Shown here piece by piece: positions 27,080 to 36,042 of a stretch of 64,000 nt of DNA. The DNA is taken from positions 1 to 64,000 of the forward strand of contig NZ_SOZE01000016.1 in NCBI RefSeq assembly GCF_004519315.1. Reading direction: 5' to 3'. The notes beneath the pieces were generated by a model. It searched no databases. It was not told where the DNA came from and saw only the letters and a list, made by a program, of their open reading frames with translations. Made by a program: the position numbers and the translations under genes. Source of the DNA: Mucilaginibacter psychrotolerans. Its GTDB lineage: Bacteria; Bacteroidota; Bacteroidia; Sphingobacteriales; Sphingobacteriaceae. Position 1 is the stretch's first letter; the number at the start of each line of letters is the position of its first letter.

Positions 27080-27265
27080 ATGAAGTTCTTTTATTTATAT
27101 CTCTTTGGTGGCATAGCTGCACTGGCTTTGTTAGTGTACCAACTGATAACCACCTATCCAAATATCAAGTACGGTGGCGCGCTCTTTTATATTATCCCAA
27201 CGGTGCTGCTGTTTTACATGGCCAATAAAGCGTATCATGTTAAAAAAGATAAGGAGTTGATGTAG
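27080..27265 (+). CDS. Small two-helix membrane protein
   Basis: A 61-residue protein with hydrophobic segments at ~2-22 and ~32-48 and a basic C-terminus (HVKKDKELM). It follows glgB by 9 bases and precedes a terminator, so it is the last gene of that operon. No family is recognised. Confidence 0.55.
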   Translation: MKFFYLYLFGGIAALALLVYQLITTYPNIKYGGALFYIIPTVLLFYMANKAYHVKKDKELM

Positions 27266-27325
27266 ATAACGATATGATTTGACAACTCGTTGAAGTTGTT
27301 AAACTTGATTCTTAATGATTTTACC

Positions 27326-27356
27326 TAAAGATGGCTGTCCCTGCAGCCATCTTTTT
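27326..27356 (+). terminator. Rho-independent terminator of the glgB operon
   Basis: An 11-bp stem AAAGATGGCTG / CAGCCATCTTT with a 6-base loop and a T run, 60 bases after the small membrane gene. Confidence 0.92.
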
Positions 27357-27368
27357 TAATTTTATGCC

Positions 27369-28268
27369 ATGCCTGTGTTAACCGCTCCCGAAAAGAATGT
27401 TATTGCAAATTACCCGCTGTTAGGAGATAATGGCGCACCCGCGATGATACAGGTGCGCGAGTCTGACGGTGTAGAACCGATAATAGACCCCGGCTTTTTG
27501 CAGCCGCACCGCAAGCAGTTTTTTATGTTTGTATTGGTAGAGCAGGGCAGTAGCCGCCATTGGATAGATGATGTACCTTACACGGTAAAACCCGGCCATT
27601 TCTACTTTACTGTGCCCCAACAGATACAATTAAAAGAAGAGATTTGCCCGATGGAGGGCCTGGTGATTACGTTTACCGAGGAGTTTTTGCTGTTGGAAGA
27701 GAACCTGATGCTGCGCCGCCTCCCCATCATCCAAAATCCGGCTGCTGCGCATGAATTGGTGCTTGCGCCCGAAGAGTTTGCCTACGTGCAGGACATTATG
27801 CGCAAGATGAACGCCGAGTATAGGGCCAACAGCAGCTGGCGCAACCAAATGCTGGCCTCCTGGTTACAGGTGTTGGTAATATACCTCAGCAGGCTGTATG
27901 CCGAACAATATGGCGAAGGCTGCAAGATAACCCAGGGCCAATGCCTGCTCAAAAGCTTCCAGCAGTTGATTACTGAGCACCATACCCACCAGCACGAAGT
28001 TGCCGGTTACGCCAGTCTTCTCAACCTCACTCCCGGTTATTTTAACGATGTTATCAAACAGCAAAGTGGCAAAACGGCCATCAGCCATATACACAGCCGC
28101 CTGGTAATGGAGGCCAAACGCCGTTTGCTGCATACCGAGCTATCGGTAAAGCAAATTGCCGATGAGCTGGGATTTGAGGATGCCACCTACTTCAACCGCT
28201 TCTTTAAACGCCTTGCCGATGCCACCCCAATGGCTTATCGCCAGCAAATCCGCGAAATGTACAGTTAA
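27369..28268 (+). CDS. AraC family transcriptional regulator
   Basis: A 299-residue regulator: N-terminal cupin-like sensor (QPHRKQFFMFVLVEQGSSRH, GHFYFTVPQQIQ), C-terminal double HTH with EVAGYASLLNLTPGYFNDVI and LSVKQIADELGFEDATYFNR FFKR. The second HTH with the F..ATYFNRFFKR pattern is diagnostic. Such proteins usually bind direct repeats near the neighbouring promoter. The SDR gene follows 51 bases downstream on the same strand with its own -7 box, so the SDR is the likely target. The ligand is unknown. Confidence 0.92.
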   Translation: MPVLTAPEKNVIANYPLLGDNGAPAMIQVRESDGVEPIIDPGFLQPHRKQFFMFVLVEQGSSRHWIDDVPYTVKPGHFYFTVPQQIQLKEEICPMEGLVITFTEEFLLLEENLMLRRLPIIQNPAAAHELVLAPEEFAYVQDIMRKMNAEYRANSSWRNQMLASWLQVLVIYLSRLYAEQYGEGCKITQGQCLLKSFQQLITEHHTHQHEVAGYASLLNLTPGYFNDVIKQQSGKTAISHIHSRLVMEAKRRLLHTELSVKQIADELGFEDATYFNRFFKRLADATPMAYRQQIREMYS

Positions 28269-28307
28269 TGCCCTGCTATGTGCAGCGATGTATTGCTGTA
28301 GTAGGTA

Positions 28308-28315
28308 TAGCTTTG
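28308..28315 (+). promoter_or_regulatory. Bacteroidota-type -7 box at the SDR gene
   Basis: TAGCTTTG matches TAnnTTTG and ends only 4 bases before the ATG at 28320. If it is used, transcription would begin at or next to the start codon and the mRNA would be leaderless. No -33 TTG at the usual spacing was found. Confidence 0.4.
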
Positions 28316-28319
28316 CAAT

Positions 28320-29045
28320 ATGAAAAAACAAACCGTATTAATTACCGGCGCCAATAAAGGTATTGGCCTGGAAACCGCGCGGCAACTGGCAAAAGCCGAC
28401 TACCACATCTACCTGGCTGCCCGCGATAAAGATAGGGGCGACGCTGCCGTTGCCCAATTACACGCCGAAGGCTTAATCGATGTTGAATTTATACAGTTGG
28501 AGGTAACCAGCGAAGAATCTGTGCAGGCGGCTTATGCCGAGCTTAGCGGGAAAATAGATTATTTGGACGTGTTGATAAACAATGCCGGTATCCTTGGTGG
28601 CTTCCAGCAATCTGCAACCAACACGCCTAACCATATATTCACCGAGGTTTTTGAAGTGAATGTGTTTGGCATAGCCCGAATGGTGAGGGTGTTTTTGCCG
28701 CTGGTGTTAAAATCGCCAAACCCGCGCATCGTAAACGTAACATCAGACCTGGGTTCGCTTACCCTGCATAACGACCCCAACTGGGAGCATTACCAGGTAA
28801 AAACTGCCGTGTACGGGCCATCCAAATCGGCACTGAACGCTTATACCATTGCTCTGGCCTACGAACTAAAAGGCAAGGCCAAGGTAAACATGGTGAACCC
28901 CGGTTATACCAATACCGAGTTCAATAACAACATGGGGCCAAAATCGGTAGAAGACGGTGCAAAACCCATAGTAGAATATGCCATGCTTGATGCCGACGGC
29001 CCAACAGGCAAGTATATGAGCGATACCGGCGAATCGCCTTGGTAG
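28320..29045 (+). CDS. Short-chain dehydrogenase/reductase
   Basis: A 241-residue classical SDR. TGANKGIGLETARQLA is the glycine-rich cofactor loop (TGxxxGIG), LINNAGILGG the NNAG motif, and VYGPSKSALNAYT the catalytic YxxxK. The Arg after beta-2 (LAARDKDRG) suggests NADPH. The set resembles carbonyl-reductase-like SDRs that occur with AraC regulators in Bacteroidota. The substrate is unknown. It is probably controlled by the AraC regulator just upstream. Confidence 0.92.
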   Translation: MKKQTVLITGANKGIGLETARQLAKADYHIYLAARDKDRGDAAVAQLHAEGLIDVEFIQLEVTSEESVQAAYAELSGKIDYLDVLINNAGILGGFQQSATNTPNHIFTEVFEVNVFGIARMVRVFLPLVLKSPNPRIVNVTSDLGSLTLHNDPNWEHYQVKTAVYGPSKSALNAYTIALAYELKGKAKVNMVNPGYTNTEFNNNMGPKSVEDGAKPIVEYAMLDADGPTGKYMSDTGESPW

Positions 29046-29060
29046 ATTATGTAACAGAGG

Positions 29061-29090
29061 GGCGGGGCTATCTGTGGTCCCGCCTTTCTT
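29061..29090. terminator. Terminator hairpin between convergent genes
   Basis: GGCGGG (29061-29066) pairs with CCCGCC (29079-29084), followed by a pyrimidine-rich TTTCTTTT. It ends the SDR transcript and lies 18 bases from the end of the convergent CvpA-CAP gene. Confidence 0.65.
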
Positions 29091-29107
29091 TTAGAATTTT
29101 TATGCCC

Positions 29108-30064
29108 TTAGTTTCTGAAGTTTTGGGTAATCATCAATCCGTATAGTCCACCGTCTAAAATGCCTATGCCCACCCGTCCGTATGCCGGGTGTAGTATGTT
29201 GGCGCGGTGGCCAGGCGAGTTCATCAAACCGGTATGCGCTAAAGGCAGCGTTTGCGCCAGCGCGATGTTTTCGCCGGCGGTAAGGAAGGTAATATTGCCT
29301 TTTTTCATACGCGCGTATGGGTCGGCACCCTCTGGCGTGTAATGCGAAAAGTAGCTACGGGCAAACATATCTGCAGAATGCTTCCTGGCTACAACAGCCA
29401 GTTCAGCGTCGGCTTTTAAAGGGTGCAGGCCATATTCCTTACGTTCTTTATTGATCAATATCAGCATTTCGGCTTCGAGGTCGGGCCGTTCGGTGGCATC
29501 GGTTACTTTAAACGGGAGTTTGATAACCTCCTCGCCGCCTATTTTGGTGTCTTTTGTGGGTTCTGTATGGTTAAGTATATCGCTAAATACGGGCGATAGC
29601 GAGTCATCCATCCAGCTTACCCGGGCAATCAGTTTTTTGGCCACGCCGCTTTCCCTGGTTTCTTTAGAAAGGCCATTGGTAAAAGGCACCAGCAGCAGTA
29701 TGCCTGATATAAGTACGGCCCAGATAAACCCGTTAGCGAACCCGGGGATAGCGCCTAAAAGCCTGTTTGTTCTGCTGATATGCCTATGGGAGGGTATGCG
29801 GTCGAGGGTTCGGTCCATAATCATATCCAATACAAACTTGCCGATAAAGATACCCGCAATGAATGATAAGGGTGCCACCCAAAAACCTGCCGAGGGCATC
29901 ATCATATGCAAAAAACCCGCAACCGGGTGGTATATTAAAAAGCCGATGATGAGGCTACCCACCCAGGCAACCAACGACAGTGCCGACAGGATAAATCCCT
30001 GTTTAATGCCCGTGCGGATACAAATGATGAGGATGAGGATGAGTAGGAGGTCGATGTAGTTCAC
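29108..30064 (-). CDS. CvpA-like membrane protein fused to a CAP/SCP extracellular domain
   Basis: A 318-residue protein. Residues ~1-125 hold four hydrophobic helices with the CvpA signature (NYIDLLLILILIICIRTGIK QGFI, in two parts; then NRLLGAIPGFANGFIWAVL). Residues ~195-318 are a CAP (SCP/PR-1) domain: INKERKEYGLHPLKADAELA, ARKHSADMFARSYFSH, GENIA and HTGLMNSPGHRANILHPAYG with the conserved His and Glu residues. The CAP part should lie outside the cytoplasmic membrane. CvpA alone is linked to colicin V export and envelope stress; CAP domains bind lipids, glycans or metals. The fused form recurs in several phyla and is untested. No signal peptide beyond the first membrane helix. Confidence 0.85.
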   Translation of the reverse strand: MNYIDLLLILILIICIRTGIKQGFILSALSLVAWVGSLIIGFLIYHPVAGFLHMMMPSAGFWVAPLSFIAGIFIGKFVLDMIMDRTLDRIPSHRHISRTNRLLGAIPGFANGFIWAVLISGILLLVPFTNGLSKETRESGVAKKLIARVSWMDDSLSPVFSDILNHTEPTKDTKIGGEEVIKLPFKVTDATERPDLEAEMLILINKERKEYGLHPLKADAELAVVARKHSADMFARSYFSHYTPEGADPYARMKKGNITFLTAGENIALAQTLPLAHTGLMNSPGHRANILHPAYGRVGIGILDGGLYGLMITQNFRN

Positions 30065-30149
30065 AGGGTGCTGTTTGGGGAACGATATTTTCTAAATTTA
30101 ACTTTTCCATTTAAATTTTAAAATTTATCCGCTGATAGAAAAATCGTTT

Positions 30150-30632
30150 TTATTGTTCGTTTATATCTACTCCCGGCACCGGTGTTCCAATATTCAGCCG
30201 ATAGAAACGGATACTTAATATCGCTACAAGTACATTAGGGACAACCATCAGTAAAATATTACCCAGTGAATACCCGACGACACTACGGATGATGTGGAAA
30301 TACACATAAAATAGAGGGATCGAAACGAAGAAGGTAGAAATCGTAATCTGCGACTTTTTATTATATACACCGGGTGTAGACTTCATGGCCCTATAAATTG
30401 CAAAAGGTAACACCACCGTAATTATGCTGGTGAGCACAGCAATATCATAAAAATCGATACTAGCAGCAAATCCCCAATTAGTTGGTTTTATCAAGTAAAC
30501 CAACGCCATAAAAGAGTACATAATGATTAAGCTTAATATAGGCGATACCAATAGTGTGGTAAAGCCCACTTTTAAGGAATAGGTTAATATTTTTTTCATG
30601 GTGATGATGTAAAAATAGGCCTTATAAAGCAT
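30150..30632 (-). CDS. Hypothetical membrane protein
   Basis: A 160-residue protein with about four hydrophobic helices (residues ~20-45, 58-78, 93-113 and 120-143). The Met at residue 12 (30599) gives an alternative start MKKILTYSLKVGFTTLLVS that looks as natural as the longer one. No family is recognised. Confidence 0.5.
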   Translation of the reverse strand: MLYKAYFYIITMKKILTYSLKVGFTTLLVSPILSLIIMYSFMALVYLIKPTNWGFAASIDFYDIAVLTSIITVVLPFAIYRAMKSTPGVYNKKSQITISTFFVSIPLFYVYFHIIRSVVGYSLGNILLMVVPNVLVAILSIRFYRLNIGTPVPGVDINEQ

Positions 30633-30646
30633 TTAAAATGCTTTAA

Positions 30647-31030
30647 AAACACAAAGGCCTTAAATCTTTCGATGCAGGCCAAAAGCAAGAGTTTAATTAT
30701 GCAGGGATTAAATACACAATATATGCAACCGGCTATAAAAGAAATGGTTACATATGCAATTTTCAATTATATATAATGGCAAAAGTTAAGGGGAACAATA
30801 TTAATCAACTTATAAGGTCACTTGGTAACGATGTAGCACTACACCATGGTAATGATGCTGTCGACAATATATTTATAGATTTTATAGGTGATATTGACGG
30901 GGATAAAATTCCGGACATAATTATTAGCGACGCCGGGTATGCTTTTGGAAGTACTTCGCTTTATTTATCTAAGCCGGCTGGGGATGGGGCAATATTGAAG
31001 CGAGCCGCTGACTTCGGGCAATCTAATTAA
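30647..31030 (+). pseudogene. 5'-truncated FG-GAP/VCBS-like gene fragment
   Basis: The frame is open from 30647 with no start for the first ~40 codons (LKSFDAGQKQEFNYAGIKYT and on) and ends at 31030. FIDFIGDIDGDKIPDIIISD is an FG-GAP calcium-binding motif, and LYLSKPAGDGAILKRAADFG resembles the C-terminal end of secreted Bacteroidota proteins that finish with this pattern. Starting at the ATG 30776 would give only 84 residues that begin inside the domain. I therefore read it as the 3' fragment of a longer gene. It lies between 24-bp direct repeats. Confidence 0.6.
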
Positions 31031-31074
31031 CAATTATAAACATTTCCAACACACAAAAGCCTTAAATCTTTCGA
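30649..31074. repeat. 24-bp direct repeats around the FG-GAP fragment
   Basis: 30649-30672 and 31051-31074 match at 23 of 24 positions; both contain CCTTAAATCTTTCGA. The right copy is part of a hairpin with stem AAGCCTTAA (31057-31065) / TTAAGGCTT (31076-31084), which can act as a terminator. The spacing is 402 bp. Confidence 0.75.
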
Positions 31075-31084
31075 CTTAAGGCTT

Positions 31085-31440
31085 CGGGCTTTTCTTGATG
31101 TGAACCCCATTGGATTATTTTCGAACCAATTCATGAAAGAATTGAAAGTTATAGGTGATTTCAAATAACCGGTTCGAGCCCAGTATGGGGATGAGAAGAT
31201 TAAATAATCCTTAGGTTTCGAGTCACTTTCCATCAGAAAAAGCCGGCATAGCGTCTAAAGACCTATGGGGCATTTTAAAGAAACCTGGAAAGATTGGACT
31301 TTTATTGCGTACAAGATATTGCATGTATATAGTTTTCCTGTAAGTATCGGGCAGAACCTGACGAAGAGGCCTCGCTCATTCAATCCTGGTTTTTTTGCCT
31401 GGCACGATCTTCCACATAAACGACGGTTCCTTACCTGTCG
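31085..31440. other. Intergenic region without gene
   Basis: No protein-like ORF. Around 31168-31195 there is GGTTCGAGCCCAGTATGGGG, which looks like the T-arm and 3' end of a tRNA or tmRNA, but no matching 5' half is present. Confidence 0.4.
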
Positions 31441-32334
31441 TTAATTAAAAGCCGCCCGGAACTCCAGCGGCGACTGATTGGTCTTCTTTTTAAATAAGGT
31501 GCTGAAAGACTGGGCATGCTCAAAACCCAAAGCATAAGCAATCTCGCTAACCGAAAGACTGGTCGTGGAAAGCCTTTCCTTGGCTTTCCCGATCAGCTTT
31601 TCATGAATATGCTGCTGGGTGCTTTGCCCTGTATGTACCCGTAACAGATCACTTAAATAATTTGGAGATAGATTCATTTTATCAGCAATATATTGTACTG
31701 TCAACAAACCATGTACATCACTGTTGAAATACTCATCAACGAGCTGCTCAAACTTCCCCAGCAACGCAGAATTATTATTCCTGCGCGTAATGAACTGACG
31801 CTCATAAAAACGGTCGGAATAATTTAACAACAATTCGATCTGCGTTAAAATAATCTCCTGGGTATGCTTATCGATATGAGAACATTCTTTATCAATTTTA
31901 TTCAAAATGGCAATCAAGTCATCTTCCTCTTCGGCTGACAGGTGCAGCGCTTCATTCACTGCATAAGAGAAAAATCCATAGCTGCCTATACTGTTCGCTA
32001 AAGAATGCTGCAGCAAAAAATCAGGATGGAAAATCAGCAAGTAGCCCGAGCCGCACTCCATATTCTGCAGATCGAGATACTGTACTTGGTTAGGCGCCGT
32101 AAAGCTTAACACGCCCTTATCAAAATCATAGTGCTGTTGCCCGTACTTGATCTTACCCTTTGCCTCCCGTTTCAAAGCCACGCAATAAAACCGGTTGACA
32201 AAACCCTTCCAGACTTCATCTTCCAAAAAGATGCTATCGGCCAGATTGATCACGCTCACCAGGGGATGCAGTGGTTCCGGCAAAGACAACAAACGGTGAA
32301 ATTCAGATATGGAGTTAATGGCGTTCATAAACAA
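31441..32334 (-). CDS. AraC family transcriptional regulator
   Basis: A 297-residue protein with N-terminal sensor domain (YDFDKGVLSFTAPNQVQYLD, LLIFHPDFL) and C-terminal double HTH: LTVQYIADKMNLSPNYLSDL LR and LSVSEIAYALGFEHAQSFST LFKKKTNQSP. It lies 2 bases after the aldo/keto reductase gene on the same strand, so the two form an operon with the enzyme first. It probably controls that operon. This AraC-plus-oxidoreductase pair mirrors the AraC/SDR pair at 27.4-29.0 kb, though the two regulators are not close copies. Confidence 0.92.
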   Translation of the reverse strand: MFMNAINSISEFHRLLSLPEPLHPLVSVINLADSIFLEDEVWKGFVNRFYCVALKREAKGKIKYGQQHYDFDKGVLSFTAPNQVQYLDLQNMECGSGYLLIFHPDFLLQHSLANSIGSYGFFSYAVNEALHLSAEEEDDLIAILNKIDKECSHIDKHTQEIILTQIELLLNYSDRFYERQFITRRNNNSALLGKFEQLVDEYFNSDVHGLLTVQYIADKMNLSPNYLSDLLRVHTGQSTQQHIHEKLIGKAKERLSTTSLSVSEIAYALGFEHAQSFSTLFKKKTNQSPLEFRAAFN

Positions 32335-32336
32335 AA

Positions 32337-33341
32337 TTAGTCAATTAAGCTCATACTGAATTCATCATATGGTGCGCCGGTATCTGTACCCAGAGGTATG
32401 ATACTTTCCAGATGTGCCAGTTCTGCATCGCTCAAATTAAGTGCTGTTGCCGCGATATTTTGCTCTACAAACTTCCGGCGCTTTGTTCCCGGAATCGGCA
32501 AAATACCTTTACTCATGATCCAGGCCAAAGCCAATTGTGACGAGGTCACGTTCTTTTCTTCAGCCATCGCTTCAATCGCTTTCACCAATTCGATGTTCTT
32601 GTCAAATTGTGCACCCTGAAAACGCGGAATAGCCCTGCGAAAATCTTTCTCCGGCAGATCATTCAGGCTTTTGATCTGTCCCGATAAAAACCCACGGCCC
32701 AGTGGCGAATAGGCGACAAAACCAATGCCCAGCTCATTTAAAGTTCCCAAAACCCCGCGTTCCTCTACTGTCCGCTCGAACAAAGAGTACTCGCTTTGTA
32801 CTGCCGTTATCGGATGTACCGCATGCGCACGCTTAACCGTTTCAGACGAAACTTCCGACAAACCAATATAACCCACTTTTCCTTCTTTAACCAGTACACT
32901 CATGGCTTCTACTGTTTCCTCTATCGGCGTGTTTTTATCCAGGCGGTGCAGATAATATAGATCGATATAATCGGTATTCAGATTTTTAAGTGACCGCTCC
33001 AATGCTTTCTTTACATAATCTTTCTTCCCATTGATCGCCCAAATAACCTTATTCTCATCATTGATCTCCCAGCCAAACTTGGTCGCCAAAATATATTGGC
33101 CACGGTTACTGCCGATTGCTTTCGCGATCAGTTGCTCATTCTTCAGCGGCCCATACAGGTCGGCTGTATCTAAAAAGTTGCCGCCCAGTTCCAGCGAACG
33201 ATGAATCGTGGCAATTGCTTCCTGCTCATCCGCCGGGCCATACATGTGCCCCTCTTCAAAACCGGTCATGCCCATACAACCCAACCCAATCATCGGGACA
33301 ACCAAACCTTGGCTGCCCAATGCAATTTGTTTTATTTCCAT
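32337..33341 (-). CDS. Aldo/keto reductase
   Basis: A 334-residue AKR barrel. GLGCMGMTGFEEGHMYG, FLDTADLYGPLKNEQLI (catalytic Asp and Tyr), ILATKFGWE (Lys) and YIDLYYLHRLD (His) give the catalytic tetrad. The C-terminal ILPIPGTKRRKFVEQNIAA binds NADP(H). This is the AKR13-like group common in bacteria, reducing aldehydes or ketones; the substrate is unknown. First gene of a two-gene operon with the AraC regulator. Confidence 0.94.
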   Translation of the reverse strand: MEIKQIALGSQGLVVPMIGLGCMGMTGFEEGHMYGPADEQEAIATIHRSLELGGNFLDTADLYGPLKNEQLIAKAIGSNRGQYILATKFGWEINDENKVIWAINGKKDYVKKALERSLKNLNTDYIDLYYLHRLDKNTPIEETVEAMSVLVKEGKVGYIGLSEVSSETVKRAHAVHPITAVQSEYSLFERTVEERGVLGTLNELGIGFVAYSPLGRGFLSGQIKSLNDLPEKDFRRAIPRFQGAQFDKNIELVKAIEAMAEEKNVTSSQLALAWIMSKGILPIPGTKRRKFVEQNIAATALNLSDAELAHLESIIPLGTDTGAPYDEFSMSLID

Positions 33342-34094
33342 AACTCAAAGGTCGCTCAATGCAATTTGGCGGATGTATGCAAACCTCTGAAGCTTGTAAG
33401 CAAATCAGGGACGATGGCATTCCGGATGTAATAATATATTTCGTAGGTGAACTTTCCAAACGAAGGTGTATTTCTCCTAAGGCGTTTAGAATCAATCAAT
33501 CTGATAGTATCGCCCCGGTATCTCTAGTTCGTTTATTTTTTTCAATTGGTCAATCAAGCGGTTCGAATTCTGCCCAGGCTGGGGAGCAACAGCCGTGGGG
33601 AGCAACATCAACGAATTCGTCCTGAGGCTGGACTTGAATCAATCCACTCATCAAAATATCAATGACGCCTACCTCCTTAAGCAATACATAATCCTGTTAC
33701 TAATATTTAAAAATGGTTCTAATTCGAGGTATTTGGCTTGCTATTTATGTGGTGTATTTAAGTTTTATGAAAATTATATTTCCTTTCTCGCAACTCGACC
33801 ACATTTCACAAACTGATATACAACAATGTAGAAGCTTTATTTCGGGAACGTTTTGTTCCTAAATTGGCTTAAAAAATTATAAACTTTTAGATATGCGCTT
33901 TAGCAACCTATACTGCGCAGCTATTAAAGCAATTCGTTGTCTTTTTTTTTCCTGTAAAATGGACGCTGTAAAGCCATACCACTATCTAATGAAAAGTAAC
34001 TTGTATTGGCGAAGGCTGACTTATAATAGATTGAAGCAGTAATAGCCAAAACAATAAATGCACTTGTAACCACCTATAATAACATAGTTAAATC
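33342..34094. other. 753-base intergenic region
   Basis: Open frames of 60-88 codons on both strands here have no protein-like composition or start context. The DNA becomes AT-rich after ~33660. GAATTCG repeats and the words GGTTCGAATTC ... TGGGGAGCAAC (33548-33580, ~33590-33605) are present; the second word is repeated once. I see no RNA gene. Confidence 0.4.
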
Positions 34095-35057
34095 ATGAAA
34101 AAGGCACTTTATTTACTCATGGGCGCCGTGCTGGTGTCCGTTTATTCGTGTAAGCGCGACGATCAACTGAAACCTGTGCCAGATACGGAAATGGCCGCAA
34201 GCAAGGCGCAGGAAAGCCTGGCCATAAATGCTGTGCCGTTGTTAATCGCGGGGAAAAAGAACACACCCGGATTTACCAACGGCACAGGCGGTGCCGCACG
34301 TTTCAATACGCCTTCAGGGATATTTGTTGATGGGGACGGTGTGCTTTATGTTTGCGATTTCAGTAATTCTGCCGTGCGGAAAATCAGCACCCAAAACAAA
34401 GTAACTACGCTCAATATCGATCCGGACTTATTTGGCAGCGTCGAGGTATCAGGCGGGCCACAAAATGTAGCGGTTTTAAACAACGGCGTAGTAGGGGTAC
34501 AAAGCTCCAATAACATACTCCTTTATCAGAACGGCGCCGTGTTTAAAAACTTCGACCATTTTACAGATTTTAGCTACGGCAACTTTGGAGGTATTGATGA
34601 AGGGTACGATGGCACGTTTTTTAACTTCATCACCAATTACGTCGATTTGCCAAATGAGGTTTACAACAGCAAACTCGGAGTAATCAAAAACAATGCATAC
34701 CTGGGCGGGCTTACTGTAATTTCGAACGATAGCAATGCTAACAACCTCGAGGCCAATTCTGCCACTACAAAATACGTGGTTATAAACGCGCGGTTAAACA
34801 AGCTTACCTCCGCAGGTGCAACGGTGGTGTATAGCAATCTTATCCCAAGCGCAACCGTTTATGACGTTGCAGTTAGCAAGGCGGGCACCGAAATTTACGT
34901 TATCGACTCCGGCAACATCAAGCGGATAAAAAACAATGCTATCCTAACCATTATTTCCGGCGTTAAAGCATCTTCCATTGCGCTGGCAAACAGCGAAAGG
35001 TATATATATTACACCAGTGCTGATGAGCAAACCGTTAGCAGGATTGCTTTACCGTAA
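34095..35057 (+). CDS. NHL-repeat lipoprotein
   Basis: A 320-residue lipoprotein: signal MKKALYLLMGAVLVSVYSC with lipobox Cys19. Then GTGGAARFNTPSGIFVDGDG VLYVCDFSNSAVRKIS (in two parts) is a classic NHL blade, followed by further weaker blades to SERYIYYTSADEQTVSRIAL. It should form a beta-propeller at the cell surface or in the periplasm. Bacteroidota have many such proteins, often of unknown ligand. A degraded relative lies directly downstream, which points to a local duplication. Confidence 0.85.
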   Translation: MKKALYLLMGAVLVSVYSCKRDDQLKPVPDTEMAASKAQESLAINAVPLLIAGKKNTPGFTNGTGGAARFNTPSGIFVDGDGVLYVCDFSNSAVRKISTQNKVTTLNIDPDLFGSVEVSGGPQNVAVLNNGVVGVQSSNNILLYQNGAVFKNFDHFTDFSYGNFGGIDEGYDGTFFNFITNYVDLPNEVYNSKLGVIKNNAYLGGLTVISNDSNANNLEANSATTKYVVINARLNKLTSAGATVVYSNLIPSATVYDVAVSKAGTEIYVIDSGNIKRIKNNAILTIISGVKASSIALANSERYIYYTSADEQTVSRIALP

Positions 35058-35191
35058 TTGGCAAACAATCACAAGAATGTATCCAACTGATTAATAGGTG
35101 GTTTATGTGATAATCGATATAGAAGATTTAACTATTTAAAGTTAATAAGCAAGAAAAAAAAGCATCTGGATTGTATAATCATCTAATAAAC

Positions 35192-35545
35192 ATGCAGAAT
35201 TACAGCCTGATACTGTTATGTGCGAGCGTAGTGAAACGCTGGAATTGGACGGCTCAGTTATGCGCAATACCTTAATGACGATTGCAGGGTCAACTAACAA
35301 CGCGGGGTTTATAAATGGGCCGCCAACTAGAGCACTCTTTTACCATCGTGAAGGGATATAGATAATGTCTGATGAAACGCTTTACATCGTCGACGAAAAT
35401 AGTAGCGCTATCCGTAGATTGACTATTGGCGGAACTGTCAGCACGTTACCATTGAGGCCCCCCTCTCCGGTAATCCTGACGGCTTAAGGCCTGCATTTGT
35501 AGGGCCAAATTCAGCAAGCCGCCATGGTAGGGATAGCGTATGAAA
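35192..35545 (+). pseudogene. Decayed NHL-repeat lipoprotein gene
   Basis: A signal-like start MQNYSLILLCASVV (35192) is followed, in another frame from 35260, by RNTLMTIAGSTNNAGFINGP and, after an in-frame TAG, MSDETLYIVDENSSAIRRLT. A further shift gives PLSGNPDGLRPAFVGPNSAS. These align with the NHL blades of the intact gene at 34095 (AGKKNTPGFTNGTGGAARF, VLYVCDFSNSAVRKIS). At least one stop and two frameshifts are needed, so the gene is dead. Confidence 0.7.
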
Positions 35546-35827
35546 AGCAGACGTAAACGCTTTTTCTTTAGCGCTTGGAGATAATGAAACAACATTTATT
35601 TTCATGTACCAAAACAAACACCACAGGTAAATATTTTCTTAAATAAAAAGTTACCCCGTTTTTTATAGCGGATTGAGAAAATATAGCATCGAGTTGCGTG
35701 TGTTGGAAGGAGCTATTTCTCCTTACTTCGGGAGGGCTAGCCGTTGTTGGCGAATCCTCAAATACGTCCGGAATTTATGATAGGACTTGTTAGACCAATA
35801 GCGGTCACCTGAAATACTTAATAATAG

Positions 35828-35901
35828 TGATCTCAACAGGATTCGAACCTGTGACCGACAGATTAGAAATCTGTTGCTCTATCCAGCTGAGCTATGAGAC
35901 C
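35828..35901 (-). tRNA. tRNA-Arg (anticodon UCU)
   Basis: A 74-base cloverleaf on the minus strand. Acceptor stem GGTCTCA / TGAGATC with one G-T pair, D-arm GCTCAGCTGGATAGAGC, anticodon arm ACAGA-TTTCTAA-TCTGT with anticodon TCT, T-arm ACAGG-TTCGAAT-CCTGT, discriminator A. No CCA is encoded. It reads AGA codons. Confidence 0.95.
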
Positions 35902-36042
35902 TTGTAAAATTTTGCGATGCAAATATACCAATTTATACGCATAACGGCAATATCTGCTTTTTTGATTTAATACGAAATTTTAACTATATCATTAATAAAA
36001 CTTCTTTAAACGTAATAAAACCTATATTTACACCCGAATAAC

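Noticed and set aside
31160..31200. tRNA or tmRNA 3'-end-like sequence (GGTTCGAGCCC...), with a second similar word near 33548
   Set aside because: No 5' half or cloverleaf; the two copies are not identical and no integrase is near, so an att-site claim is not supported.
33359..33816. Overlapping ORFs of 60-88 codons on both strands
   Set aside because: Composition and overlap with the promoter side of the aldo/keto reductase suggest chance frames.
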